Shown: positions 1-9,600 of the stretch, in pieces
Layout: each line of letters opens with the position of its first letter
How positions within the stretch are numbered: position 1 is the stretch's first letter
IMG/VR virus record: IMGVR_UViG_3300046733_000229
Coordinates: 1-22,528 of that record
From: a virus
Strand: one strand, 5' to 3'
DNA length: 22,528 bases
The notes under the pieces: generated by a model
Databases searched by the model: none
What the model saw: only the letters and a program-made list of their open reading frames with translations
What the model was told of the DNA's origin: nothing
Made by a program: the position numbers and the translations under genes

Positions 1-3000
1 TGTGCCTTAAGATCCGCAAAGTCTCCCCAAAAAGCACGATCCGAAAGTATATGTATTGTAGGTTTCTCTCCTGTTTCCGAAACAATAGCAGTATCATATG
101 ATGCGTTTTCTCCTGGTATAGATATTGCCTTTACTCTTCCTGGCATTTCAATAACCGCATATGCGTGATTAGAGGGAACTGTTGTGTATGGGTTTTTAGT
201 CTTAGATGTTTCCTTAGCTAGCTGTGGATCATATCCCCTAAGTAGAGGCTCTGAGAACATATACTCATACGCTGACTGTATTTGCAAAGCACTAAAGTCA
301 GTAGGTAATTTCCCTTTATTTCTTTTGCCTCTTGCACTTTCTTCTAAATATTTACTAGCATTTAAAAAAGTTGGCAATGCATCGTATATTGCTTGAGAAT
401 ATGGGCTTCTTTTACCTCCTTCTTTTTTCTGTAGTAAAGTAAACTGTCTAAAAAAATCTTTTACAAATGCAGTTCTTTGTCTGAAAAACTCTCCTGCAAT
501 AACTTGAGTATCCATTGCTTCAAAAATTTCTGCCATAGAAGCATTGTCAAAATCAATATCTAAATCTAAAGATTTATTATTTTTAGGATTTTTGGCTTTA
601 TTGGCTTTCTTTAATATACTTCTAAAGTCTTTTTCAAAACGCTTTTTATACTCTTGCTCTAATGCTTTCTCTACCCCCTTATATGTTATCTTTGCAGAAC
701 CTTTTAAGAAATCTGAATTACCTTGAACTTTATTTAAATTAGCAGATGTTAAAAGTAATCTAACTTTTCCATCGCTTCCCTCTGTTACCTTATCGGATGT
801 CCTGTTAAGTAATTTAACCATTTCATTTGCTCCATCCTTTGTAGAAGCCCAAAAATAATCTGTGTTAGCAGGGAAGAAGATTCCTCCACCGCCTTCCATA
901 ACAACTTCTCCATCTAGAGATATTTCACCCGTAAACATATTGTCTGGTCGGTGTACCAAAAATGGTTTCATGAAATCTTTTAGCTTGTGACCAAATGTTA
1001 CCCTACCATCGTTAACCATTTGATTCATAGCCTCAGAGTTTTGGAAATAACTCATAGATATATTACTTACTGGATCTATGTAATCTCTATCAAATCTAAT
1101 CTGATGAGCATTCTTTATAGAGCCATTACCAGTTTCTTTAAGTATTTGGAAATCTGTGTCCCCAATTTTTTCACCCCTAGCTACACCTTGTGCCATTGAG
1201 TTTAATGCATTGACTATTTCAACATCCGTAGATGCTTCAGAAAATACACCATTTACGCCTAATGCTTTAGCTACATTCGCAAACCATGCCTTTATTTTTG
1301 TTTTTGCTGAAATGTCTAATGATGTATAGTTAGATGAAATTACTCCAAACATTTGAGCTAATGATTCTTCGTTTTGTACATTAGCATCATAATTAGCAGA
1401 AAATTCAACCATATAGGACTTTAAGTCTTCATTGGTTGTTGATCTTAATACTGTGTTTATTAACTCTTGTGAACTAGTTCTCGCTACTTGGTCGTCTCCA
1501 GTGTTCTTTAAAAACAATGCGTGAAACACTTCGTGTGCAACAGTTGTATTATCAGCAAGCTCTGAGTTGATATAAATTTTTCCATTCACAAAAGCACCTC
1601 TTACATCTTCTTGTATCCCTGTAGCATCTTTAAATTGTTGATTAGTTCTATATAAACTAACCTGTACATCTGGCAAAATATCTTTCATAGCTACTTTAGC
1701 TTTAGCTACTGTGTCTTTTACCAAATTAAATTTTTTATTGATAAGCCCTGGATCTATACCTTGATCTACCTCTTCTTGGGTAAGACCTCTTCTTTTTATT
1801 TCAGTCTTAACTCCATTTTGTATAAATGTTTCTGTTGTTTCAGTTCCTACTGGTAATGAATTATCAACTTCTGCTACATCATTGTCTGCAACTTCATTTG
1901 GATCTTCTTTCCTAACTACTTCCGTTTCAGTTGTCTTGTTAAGTATAGATGCATTTGCTAAAGCATCAGCTAGTGCTTCGTAGTCCTCTGGGCTTTTCTT
2001 TTTTAAGTTTTGTAAGTCAGCTATAAACGGACTCATTAACTGTTCTGCTCTGCCTTGCTGTACTGAATTTTCTCTTTCAAATTGACGAAATGCGTTTTGT
2101 AGTTCTTTACCTGCACCTGCTTTTCCTATCTTACTAGATAATGGAACAAGTACATCATTGATAAATCCCTTAAAGCTTTCTGGGCTATGCATTTTTTTAG
2201 CCTCTTCGGTATCTATATGTGGCACACCATTGTTTTCCATAGCTTTAGACATAAGCTGTCTACCTAAATCATCATTCATTTCTTCTGGATTGATCTCGCC
2301 ATTTTGAATACCAGAACTTAGTCTATCGTGTTGAGATAATAATTGTGAAGGAACTGTATATGTACCAGAAGCAATACCACCTAGTAACATTGATTCAATA
2401 ATACCTTCATCTAGCTCACGATCTGGATCGTATCCTTGTAGTTCCTTAGCTATAAAGTTTTGCGAGAATGTTTGTAACCCCTCAGTTACAGCCTCAGATG
2501 CAGGTGCTTTTGCAAGTTGAGCTATTCTTGATAATGCCTTTTTTGCAGTAACAGTTTTAGCTCCTTGAAATACAACATCAGCTATTTGTTTGCCACCAAA
2601 TCTTTCTAGTAACATAATAGCTGGCATAGTTACTGCACCAACTTGTCTAGATTGCTGAAACTCCTCTTCTGTAAGTTCTCTAGTTGGATCACCTGTACTA
2701 GCTATAAAGTCATCAGCACCTTGTTGGAATGCATTTGCACCTAGTCCTAACCAGCTTGGCCCTTTAACAGCTAACGACCTACCTCTAGTTCCGATAGCTA
2801 ATAAAACATATCCTGGTAGTCTACTAATAGCATCTGGTATCTTATATCCAAAGTTAGATTTTATTTCATCTGGTATATCCCCAGTAAATGCATCCTGTAA
2901 ATTATCACGAGTTCTAGATATAGAATTAGCTAGTTTTCTATTACCTGCCATTGAAGCTAGACCTTCAACAGTTTGTGCAGGCATATCTACCAATCCGCCA

Positions 3001-3188
3001 AAAAAGCTTTTTACATAGTCACTAGCTAATGTACTACTGCGATCACCTTCCACAAAAGGCAAACCAGCGGGTTCACTATCTTTCTGCTCTTCTTTAGGAG
3101 CGAATATATCTGATTCTATTGCACTAAGTCTTTGTTGCAACTCATCTATTGATGGGATCTTTGATTCAAGTTCTTCTAAACCTGCCAT
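1..3188 (-). CDS. Giant polyvalent-type ejected protein with HExxH metallopeptidase domain (C-terminus beyond window)
   Basis: An open frame runs from ATG at 3188 to the left edge without a stop, giving at least 1062 residues. Residues 1-300 hold Ala/Gly-rich hydrophobic stretches and an E-A-V-T-E-G-L-Q motif of a kind I recall from phage internal virion proteins. Residues 540-560 read T-T-V-A-H-E-V-F-H-A-L, a zincin active site with H552, E553 and H556; N-E-E-S-L-A-Q-M-F-G at 606-615 could supply the third zinc ligand (E607 or E608). This arrangement matches the metallopeptidase domains of 'polyvalent' proteins that phages and conjugative elements deliver into the host. Residues after 680 form a further, unassigned region with a Gly-rich turn (E-G-G-G-G-I-F-F-P). 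The gene starts 2 bases after the preceding stop and has no visible Shine-Dalgarno. Ejection with the DNA is inferred from size, position and domain type. Substrate unknown. Confidence 0.75.
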   Translation of the reverse strand, partial: MAGLEELESKIPSIDELQQRLSAIESDIFAPKEEQKDSEPAGLPFVEGDRSSTLASDYVKSFFGGLVDMPAQTVEGLASMAGNRKLANSISRTRDNLQDAFTGDIPDEIKSNFGYKIPDAISRLPGYVLLAIGTRGRSLAVKGPSWLGLGANAFQQGADDFIASTGDPTRELTEEEFQQSRQVGAVTMPAIMLLERFGGKQIADVVFQGAKTVTAKKALSRIAQLAKAPASEAVTEGLQTFSQNFIAKELQGYDPDRELDEGIIESMLLGGIASGTYTVPSQLLSQHDRLSSGIQNGEINPEEMNDDLGRQLMSKAMENNGVPHIDTEEAKKMHSPESFKGFINDVLVPLSSKIGKAGAGKELQNAFRQFERENSVQQGRAEQLMSPFIADLQNLKKKSPEDYEALADALANASILNKTTETEVVRKEDPNEVADNDVAEVDNSLPVGTETTETFIQNGVKTEIKRRGLTQEEVDQGIDPGLINKKFNLVKDTVAKAKVAMKDILPDVQVSLYRTNQQFKDATGIQEDVRGAFVNGKIYINSELADNTTVAHEVFHALFLKNTGDDQVARTSSQELINTVLRSTTNEDLKSYMVEFSANYDANVQNEESLAQMFGVISSNYTSLDISAKTKIKAWFANVAKALGVNGVFSEASTDVEIVNALNSMAQGVARGEKIGDTDFQILKETGNGSIKNAHQIRFDRDYIDPVSNISMSYFQNSEAMNQMVNDGRVTFGHKLKDFMKPFLVHRPDNMFTGEISLDGEVVMEGGGGIFFPANTDYFWASTKDGANEMVKLLNRTSDKVTEGSDGKVRLLLTSANLNKVQGNSDFLKGSAKITYKGVEKALEQEYKKRFEKDFRSILKKANKAKNPKNNKSLDLDIDFDNASMAEIFEAMDTQVIAGEFFRQRTAFVKDFFRQFTLLQKKEGGKRSPYSQAIYDALPTFLNASKYLEESARGKRNKGKLPTDFSALQIQSAYEYMFSEPLLRGYDPQLAKETSKTKNPYTTVPSNHAYAVIEMPGRVKAISIPGENASYDTAIVSETGEKPTIHILSDRAFWGDFADLKA

Positions 3189-3190
3189 AA

Positions 3191-5155
3191 CTATTTAGAT
3201 TTTTTTTGTTCTTCTATAAACTTTAATGCTTTTCCGACTTTAGTTTGCAAAAGCATTGGTTCTAGTACTTCTCTAAATGTTTTTTCATCAATAATTCTTC
3301 CTCCGAATGCATCTTCCTTATATTGTCCTGTTTCAAAATCATACTCATATCCTAGTTTCTTTGAAATTGCAAGGTAATCTTTGAAATCCTTGTCCGTTGG
3401 ACTAAATCCAAGCTCTTCTTTATTTTCTGGATTTTTAGATTCTTCTAGTTCTAATATTAATTTATCTACTTGTGCTCTTGTTTTCAACTCATTTAGTTCA
3501 TTTATAGGAATATCTCTTTCAATGCCTTCTTCGTATCGTCTTTTACTTTCATCAAATTTTTCACGACCAAATTGCTTACTTTCTTCATATCTTTCAAGAT
3601 CAAATTGCTTACCTTCTTCGTACCTTCTTAGGGATTCTACATCACCTTGTTGTCGCATTCTAAGACTTTCTTTTTGATAAGGTGTCATTTCTTGTTCACC
3701 TTCAATCTGTTTTTTAACAGCAGATAATCCACCCATACCTTTTCCTTGAGTAGAGTTAGCCCAGCTAGCTAATCTTCTGTTTTCTTTGTCAGTTCTTTGA
3801 CCAGCTGGTTTTAACATTAATTCAGTAATGCGTTGTGGAATCATTGCATCTGTATATGATCCATCTTCTGACTGTATAATTTCACGCGTTCCTCCTATTT
3901 CTGACTTTGTAGTTCTCTTTACTCCATTAACAAACTCTGATTTAGCTTCTTTTGAACTTGTTTTTCCTGGCTCAAATTGTGGTATTACATCAGTAAAACC
4001 TTCTGGGGCATCTTCGCCACGCAAGAATTGACCAATAGTTTGTCCTTTATACATTTGTCCAAAGAACTCAGCTTTTGAATAACCCTCTTTAGGATCAAAT
4101 ACCATACCTCGTTTAAGTGCAAATTGTTGTGCACCTTGAAATTCTCTATCCGTAATAGGTTCTTCTTCTTGTATTCTTTTCAAGAAGTCAGATTGGTAAC
4201 CAGGAATATCTTGTCTTATTGTTCCTAAACTATCTTTATCTTGAAGCATATTTTGCCTTTGACCTAGTACTTCTGACGGATCAACCATTTGTGGTTCATT
4301 AAAAGTATTTGTACCCTTTAACAATGATACACCTGCTTTGCTATTAGATAAAATTCGTTTTTCCACATCACTTCTGTCGGAATATGGAATCGTATTTGCC
4401 ACATTGGGTACAAATGTATTTTTCTCTTTCTCTTGTTGCAACTCTAAGAAAAGATCACTTTGGGATTTATTTCCAGATAATACAGAATTAAATTGTTCTG
4501 TAGTCATTTCTGGATATGTATTTCTTAAACTATTTAAATCACCCACAAGATTATCCATATACGGATCACCCAATTCTGTGTCTGGAATAATTAATGGGGA
4601 TAATTTAATTACTTTATCTGCAACATTTCCTATGCCACTAAGAGTTGATCCAGCTATATTTTTTAAAACATTACCTTTTGGTGACCTTAATGGGTTTCCT
4701 TTAGCGTCTAATGTTGGTGAACCTTGTGGTGTTATTGGTATTTTCTTAGTAGGTGTAGGTTTTGCGTCTCCTGCTCCTGGTCTATAATCTGGTCTTGGCC
4801 CTGCCGTAAACTTAGGTGGGTTCATAGTAGCGTCTATAACATTTTTTCTTACGCTTTTCTTAAATTCACTAGGACTATTAACCTTAATACTTTTAGATGT
4901 ATCTAGCTGATTTAAATTAACATTTGATCTATATTGCTGTGTTTGTTTATTTAATTTAACTTGATTAGCTTTAGACTGTGCTTCATTAGCTTGAATTGTT
5001 AAATTAGTAGGCTTTGAGGGGTTAATATTAGACCCACCTGTTTGACTAGCTACATAGCCACTTAAACCAAGACCAGCAGTAGCTAACTCTTCTTTATTTC
5101 TTTCAGCTTCTTCAGCTAATTTACGGATGTCTTTGGTTACATTTAATAGTGACAT
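3191..5155 (-). CDS. Probable internal virion / ejected structural protein (654 aa)
   Basis: Unrecognised by family. The 654-residue protein is hydrophilic, rich in Lys, Glu, Gln, Asn and Ser, without a signal peptide or clear membrane segment. Residues 80-170 are basic with many Pro and Gly (for example K-P-T-P-T-K-K-I-P), suggesting a disordered or nucleic-acid-facing stretch. Residues 510-547 carry an 11-residue repeat built on R-Y-E-E-G/S-K-Q-F, likely a long helix or coiled coil. It lies between tail-type genes and the giant HEVFH protein, the usual place for core/ejection proteins of short-tailed phages, which is the basis of the call. ATG at 5155 follows a 45-base gap; no Shine-Dalgarno is seen. 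An alternative is a tail-tip or fibre-associated protein. Confidence 0.7.
   Translation of the reverse strand: MSLLNVTKDIRKLAEEAERNKEELATAGLGLSGYVASQTGGSNINPSKPTNLTIQANEAQSKANQVKLNKQTQQYRSNVNLNQLDTSKSIKVNSPSEFKKSVRKNVIDATMNPPKFTAGPRPDYRPGAGDAKPTPTKKIPITPQGSPTLDAKGNPLRSPKGNVLKNIAGSTLSGIGNVADKVIKLSPLIIPDTELGDPYMDNLVGDLNSLRNTYPEMTTEQFNSVLSGNKSQSDLFLELQQEKEKNTFVPNVANTIPYSDRSDVEKRILSNSKAGVSLLKGTNTFNEPQMVDPSEVLGQRQNMLQDKDSLGTIRQDIPGYQSDFLKRIQEEEPITDREFQGAQQFALKRGMVFDPKEGYSKAEFFGQMYKGQTIGQFLRGEDAPEGFTDVIPQFEPGKTSSKEAKSEFVNGVKRTTKSEIGGTREIIQSEDGSYTDAMIPQRITELMLKPAGQRTDKENRRLASWANSTQGKGMGGLSAVKKQIEGEQEMTPYQKESLRMRQQGDVESLRRYEEGKQFDLERYEESKQFGREKFDESKRRYEEGIERDIPINELNELKTRAQVDKLILELEESKNPENKEELGFSPTDKDFKDYLAISKKLGYEYDFETGQYKEDAFGGRIIDEKTFREVLEPMLLQTKVGKALKFIEEQKKSK
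3515..3628 (-). repeat. Tandem 33-bp / 11-residue repeat inside the 654-aa protein
   Basis: Residues 510-547 of the host gene contain R-Y-E-E-G-K-Q-F-D-L-E, R-Y-E-E-S-K-Q-F-G-R-E, a shortened K-F-D-E-S-K-R and a final R-Y-E-E-G-I-E-R. The first two copies are 11 residues each, a hendecad spacing suited to a right-handed or straight coiled coil. The DNA copies also resemble each other, pointing to recent duplication. Confidence 0.8.
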
Positions 5156-5187
5156 AGCTTATTTTATCAGTTGTGTTTTATTTAAAT

Positions 5188-5219
5188 TCCTTTGTAATCA
5201 TCATCCTTTGTAATCATCA
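5188..5219. repeat. Perfect 16-bp tandem duplication at a stop codon
   Basis: The plus-strand 16-mer TCCTTTGTAATCATCA occurs twice head to tail (5188-5203 and 5204-5219). On the coding strand the second copy creates the TGA that ends the 345-aa gene after D-D-Y-K-G. Without the duplication the frame would read D-D-Y-K-G-I and stop at TAA, so the protein changes by about one residue only. Confidence 0.95.
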
Positions 5220-6238
5220 AAGTCAAAGAACTCTGGATCAAAATCATTAGAAACTGGTTCGTATTTAAAATCATCCATTTGCTCAGCTAAATTACTTGAT
5301 ATAGTAGTGTTTGAGTTATTTGAAGAAATATAAGTATCCCAAAAACTAAAATCAGTCTGGTTTTGTATTTTCATCTTCAAGCTAAGATTTCCTATGTTTA
5401 TTGATTTTATATCTTCAACTTCCCAACCGCTTCCATATGTAGAAGTTTCGTGAACCCAAGAACTAATTTCAACGATTTTGCCTGTTGCAAAGTGTTCCCT
5501 GTTGCTATAACCTGAAGCTGCATCCTGATGTGTATTTTCAGTCTGATAAAAAACTTCAAATCCGTATACTATAGGTTTACTAAAGTAGTATCCAGTAGGT
5601 TGGTTATTGTTGTTTATTCCCATAGCGAGTGTATTCATAGGATGATATATTCTATTATAACTATTACCCAAATAACTTCCAACGGGTTTTATTAATAATC
5701 TTTCCGCAAATTGCTGAGTTCCAGAAAAATAACTTGTAATTGCATCTTTATTAGGAACTCCAGCTGGGCCTACAGTTGTGTCATCAAATATTGTATTCCA
5801 AGGTGAAGTAGAATTATTTAAAAATCCATATCCAAAAAGGTAGCTTGATTGTCTATACAAATCATTATAAGTAGGAAAATCATCACCAGATGGATGTATA
5901 TTCCATCCATCGTATACCTTGTTTCGTATTTTTAAATCTAAATTAGTAGTACCAGAACTAGCACCAGCATTAGGTGTTAATGTTTTATTTATAGTGAATA
6001 AACCACCCTCTTCTAATCCATAATCATTTAATCTCCAATAAAAAGATGATACATCATAAAATGAATTTAAATTAATTTCATTTCGTACATAACCAGCCCA
6101 AACTGAGTTATCTATTAAATGTCCGCTTGATAACCTATATGAATCATAGTTATCCTCAAAAGTAATAGAACTTGATTGACTATTTACCCAATTATTAAAT
6201 TGAGAAAATCCATTTCCGTTTCCGAATACAACAGCCAT
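5201..6238 (-). CDS. Hypothetical tail/virion protein (345 aa)
   Basis: Not recognised. The protein is rich in Asn, Ser, Tyr, Phe, Trp and Gly and poor in Lys, the composition of beta-structured phage tail or fibre proteins; there is no signal peptide or membrane helix. The C-terminus is acidic (residues about 325-345, with F-D-P-E-F-F-D-F-D-D). ATG at 6238 is supported by a good purine-rich site (AAGGGAGAG about 8 bases upstream), one of the few strong Shine-Dalgarno sequences in this block. It starts 2 bases after the stop of the 129-aa gene, so both are probably in one transcript. The stop codon sits within a 16-bp tandem duplication. A structural role is inferred from context and composition only. 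Confidence 0.65.
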   Translation of the reverse strand: MAVVFGNGNGFSQFNNWVNSQSSSITFEDNYDSYRLSSGHLIDNSVWAGYVRNEINLNSFYDVSSFYWRLNDYGLEEGGLFTINKTLTPNAGASSGTTNLDLKIRNKVYDGWNIHPSGDDFPTYNDLYRQSSYLFGYGFLNNSTSPWNTIFDDTTVGPAGVPNKDAITSYFSGTQQFAERLLIKPVGSYLGNSYNRIYHPMNTLAMGINNNNQPTGYYFSKPIVYGFEVFYQTENTHQDAASGYSNREHFATGKIVEISSWVHETSTYGSGWEVEDIKSINIGNLSLKMKIQNQTDFSFWDTYISSNNSNTTISSNLAEQMDDFKYEPVSNDFDPEFFDFDDYKG

Positions 6239-6240
6239 AT

Positions 6241-6630
6241 TTAAAACTCTCCCTTAATAGAAGCTACTCTAGGAAATCCATTTACTACTATATATACAGA
6301 AAAAGTTCCAGAATTTTCTTCAATTTTGCTTTCTTCTATTCCAAGATTTGATTCTGAAATTGATGTATCTTTTATAATGTTTTCATCAAATTTGTAAAAA
6401 GAATCTTCTTTCCTTTCACTAATACCTTTGTCCATTTCACTTTGAGTAAACCTACCTGTGAGACTACCTCCATCAAATCTTTGATACATTTGATCTCCAC
6501 CTGCATCTTTGTATGCCTCAAATCTAACATCTTCAAATTTTTTATTTCTGGTAGATTCTTTTTGAACAATTTTATTTGCATCAGAAACTGTGTTTTTTTC
6601 TATTTCTAATTCTGTTTTTTTTTCTGGCAT
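6241..6630 (-). CDS. Small hypothetical virion-associated protein (129 aa)
   Basis: Not recognised. Residues 1-100 are highly charged and probably disordered or helical (many Lys, Glu, Asp, Ser). The last 23 residues change character to a beta-like segment, S-V-Y-I-V-V-N-G-F-P-R-V-A-S, of a type seen at the end of small phage tail proteins. The ATG at 6630 shares a base with the stop of the 1255-aa gene (TAATG); AAGG lies about 7 bases upstream of the start. Tight coupling to the repeat protein suggests a partner such as a chaperone or a minor tail component, but nothing in the sequence proves that. Confidence 0.6.
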   Translation of the reverse strand: MPEKKTELEIEKNTVSDANKIVQKESTRNKKFEDVRFEAYKDAGGDQMYQRFDGGSLTGRFTQSEMDKGISERKEDSFYKFDENIIKDTSISESNLGIEESKIEENSGTFSVYIVVNGFPRVASIKGEF

Positions 6631-9600
6631 TAAGAATCCTTGCTAAATTTTATTACTTCATAGTATGTAGTTCCATCAAGAGTAGTCAATACTGGGCGAG
6701 CTTTTTGTTGAATTGTTCCAGTTGTTGTATAACTAGATGGAGGATCTCCACTGGTGTTTAGTGCAGTGCTTCCTTTTACATTTATAGCTGTATTATTATA
6801 AGAAAAACCAGTTTTAAAGCTTATAACATTATTATTAGAATAAGGTGTTGAGGAAGATTGATAATCATAACGAACATCCATACCAAACTCTCTTACAATT
6901 GTATCATCTTGAACTACATTTGCTACTGGAGTACCACTGTATGTAAAAACCTCACCAACAACTGCGGAAGCAGATGCTCCTAATGTTTCCCATTGTGCAT
7001 CAGTAAGATTTGCACCTTTATCTATAATTCTATAAAGTTTACCACCAATCATACCCGTAGTCGTATAACCTAATTCTCCATCTAATAAGTAAGATCCAGG
7101 AAAGTAAGAGTTGTTTGTACTCAATGATGCATTTTTCTGGAAGCCAGTGTCTGTAAGTATATTGTTAGCAGAGCTAACAGTACTTGCTGTAGGCCCTCTT
7201 CTGTTACTTAAAGATGTGTTTATTCTTGTTATTGCACATGAAATTCCATCTAGATTGTAAGCTAACTGGCTAATTGTAGGTATAACTGTAGATATTGATT
7301 CTGTAACAGTAGCCTTTATTTTAATAGTATTAGGCGGTACTGTTTCAATAAATGCTTGATATTTATTGTTATTAATAGCTGAACTAGCTAGATTTCCAGT
7401 AGCGGTATATCTTCTACATTTAACAGTTCCAGGAACTTGCACTGATAAGATATTTTCATATGAAACCTTATCTCCAGTTATTTGTCCTACTAGATAGGCA
7501 GTTACTCCCGAACCTAAGCTACTACCACTTGTAGCTTGAAAATAACCCCCAATGATTCCAGGATTAGGGCCTCCTACTGATGAATAATCACCATTACTAT
7601 TTACCTTATATGTTCTACCGCTTACATAATCTATGGTTGTAGATGTAGCATCTGTTCCTTTTATATACGATCTGCTAAATGCAGAAAATCCATTATTGTT
7701 TTGTTGCTGTTTATCTACTAACTTAATGTCATTTGTTTCTGTAAGAGCAACAGGCGTTGATCCAGAGCTAGTTATTGTTATTCTTTCAGTTCCTGGCATA
7801 CTTTGCGGGCCAGTTGATTCCGATCTAGCTGACTCTCCTGGTTCTGTAAATATAGCTTGTAATTTTACGAAAGTTCCCGAATCTCCTCGTTTATCAACCC
7901 TTAACTCAGACAAAACTAATGTTATGTTACCTGCATCACTAAATGTTATGCTAGTATTACCTATATCGTAAATTGCATTATAGTCATAATTAAATGCTTC
8001 ATATATAGTTCTTGATACTTGTAAGCGATTATTGGCTGTATATCTAACTACATCAGATGTATTTATTTCAAATGTGAATACAGTTGTTTTAATACCATCG
8101 TGGTTACTTTCTTTTTGTTCTATTAGTCTGTGATCATTTGTAAGTTCATCTAAATCAGATACGACCTCCGTAGATATTTTACTAAAAGCTTGTACTTGAA
8201 TAGTATTAATGTCTTCTACGAAATCTTGAGCTACAGATAATATACTAGGTTGCAGATAAGTGTATCGTTTAGTATCAATTCCATCTACATTGGATTCTTC
8301 TTCTCTAGCTAGAACATAATCAGTTCCAGCACCATAAGTATTAGCATCACTAGCTTCATTATTTCCATTAAACACCTCAAGCACTACAGCTTTCTGTGAA
8401 CCAACACTATCTCTACTTCTGGAAAGAACTACATCATCTCTTAAAAACCTAACCCTAACAGTTGTGATTCCATCATGATTACTTTCTGTTCTATCTGCTT
8501 CTGTATGCGTAGTTATAGTATTTCCATCTACATCTTTGCAAGGAATGCTGGCTTCATCAGTGGGGTTAAATATTTCATTTACTATTGCATTCTGTGATCC
8601 TACCTTTTCTTCACTTACAGATAAAAGTGCATTACTTTGTAAAAAAGTATAAGTAAATGTTTCTTTTCCTAAAGCCCCAGACTCTTCTTTTCTGGCTATA
8701 GAATAACCACTTTCTCCACTAAATAAACTTGCTTCAGCGGTCGTAGGCTCAGCTTGAAACTTAGATATTACTACAGATTTTTGCGATCCTACTAAATCAA
8801 ATGACTCAGATAATATAACTCCATTTCTGTTAAATGTATATCTTTCTGTAGGTATACCATCTACATTGGATTCTACCTTAGAAACTAATGTAAAATTAGA
8901 CTGAGTATCTCTGCTACTAGATGGTTTAAATACTTCTAATACTTCAGTTAATAAAGGTGACTTACTGTCCGTTGATTTAGATAAAACAGTATCATCTTTT
9001 AAGAAACGGACTCTAATAGTTTTTATACCTTCGTAGTTACTTTCAGTTCTATCTACTTCTGAATAACCAGATAGAGCAACATTGTCAGTATCTACCCCAG
9101 TAATAGATTCACTGGTTGGATTGAATATTTCGTTTACTATAGCATTTTGTGACCCAATCTTATCCTCCGTAACGGAAACTATTGAATTATCTTTAGCAAA
9201 AGTATACCTCATTGTTGGTACACCATCTAAATTAGATTGCTGTATTCCAATTAATGAATAGCCTCGTTTGTCATACCTATGCGATACAGCAAGACCTTGT
9301 AAGCTACTAGGCAATGTTTGATCAAATTCCCTAAAAGTAATATTAAATAGTTCATTATCTCCTGTTCCGTTCCATCCAGTTAATGGTGGATCGTCTACAT
9401 TATCTGAATTGGTATCAGTACTTGTTGAAAATATATTAGTAAATTGATTAATCTGCCATGAACTGCCACTGTAGGTTACACCCTTGGAGAACATATCTCC
9501 CTGTGATTGGTAGTATCTATTTTTGTTATTAGATTGAGTTGTATACAAAAAGTAATCTCCAGATATACTACTCCCTCCATCAATACTAAGGCCATCTATA

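Noticed and set aside
4338-4787. Plus-strand open frame of 149 codons opposite the 654-aa gene
   Set aside because: Antisense shadow of a real gene; sequence is hydrophobic and Ser/Leu/Phe-rich in the way expected from complementing Lys/Glu codons.
5156-5165. TGATAAAAT resembling an extended -10 before the 654-aa gene
   Set aside because: It would start transcription at or inside the start codon, matches the -10 in only five of six bases and has no -35.
6372-6581. Minus-strand open frame of 69 codons inside the 129-aa gene
   Set aside because: Same-strand frame-shifted shadow; no start signal, and not joined to the main frame by a plausible -1 shift.
6592-6598. A-AAA-AAC slippery heptamer near the start of the 129-aa gene
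   Set aside because: The -1 frame gives no extended product, and no downstream pseudoknot is evident; an A-rich Lys/Asn run explains it.
7633-7971. Plus-strand open frame of 112 codons opposite the 1255-aa gene
   Set aside because: It lies wholly opposite a long, repeat-bearing real gene, has no motif or ribosome site, and all other genes are on the minus strand.
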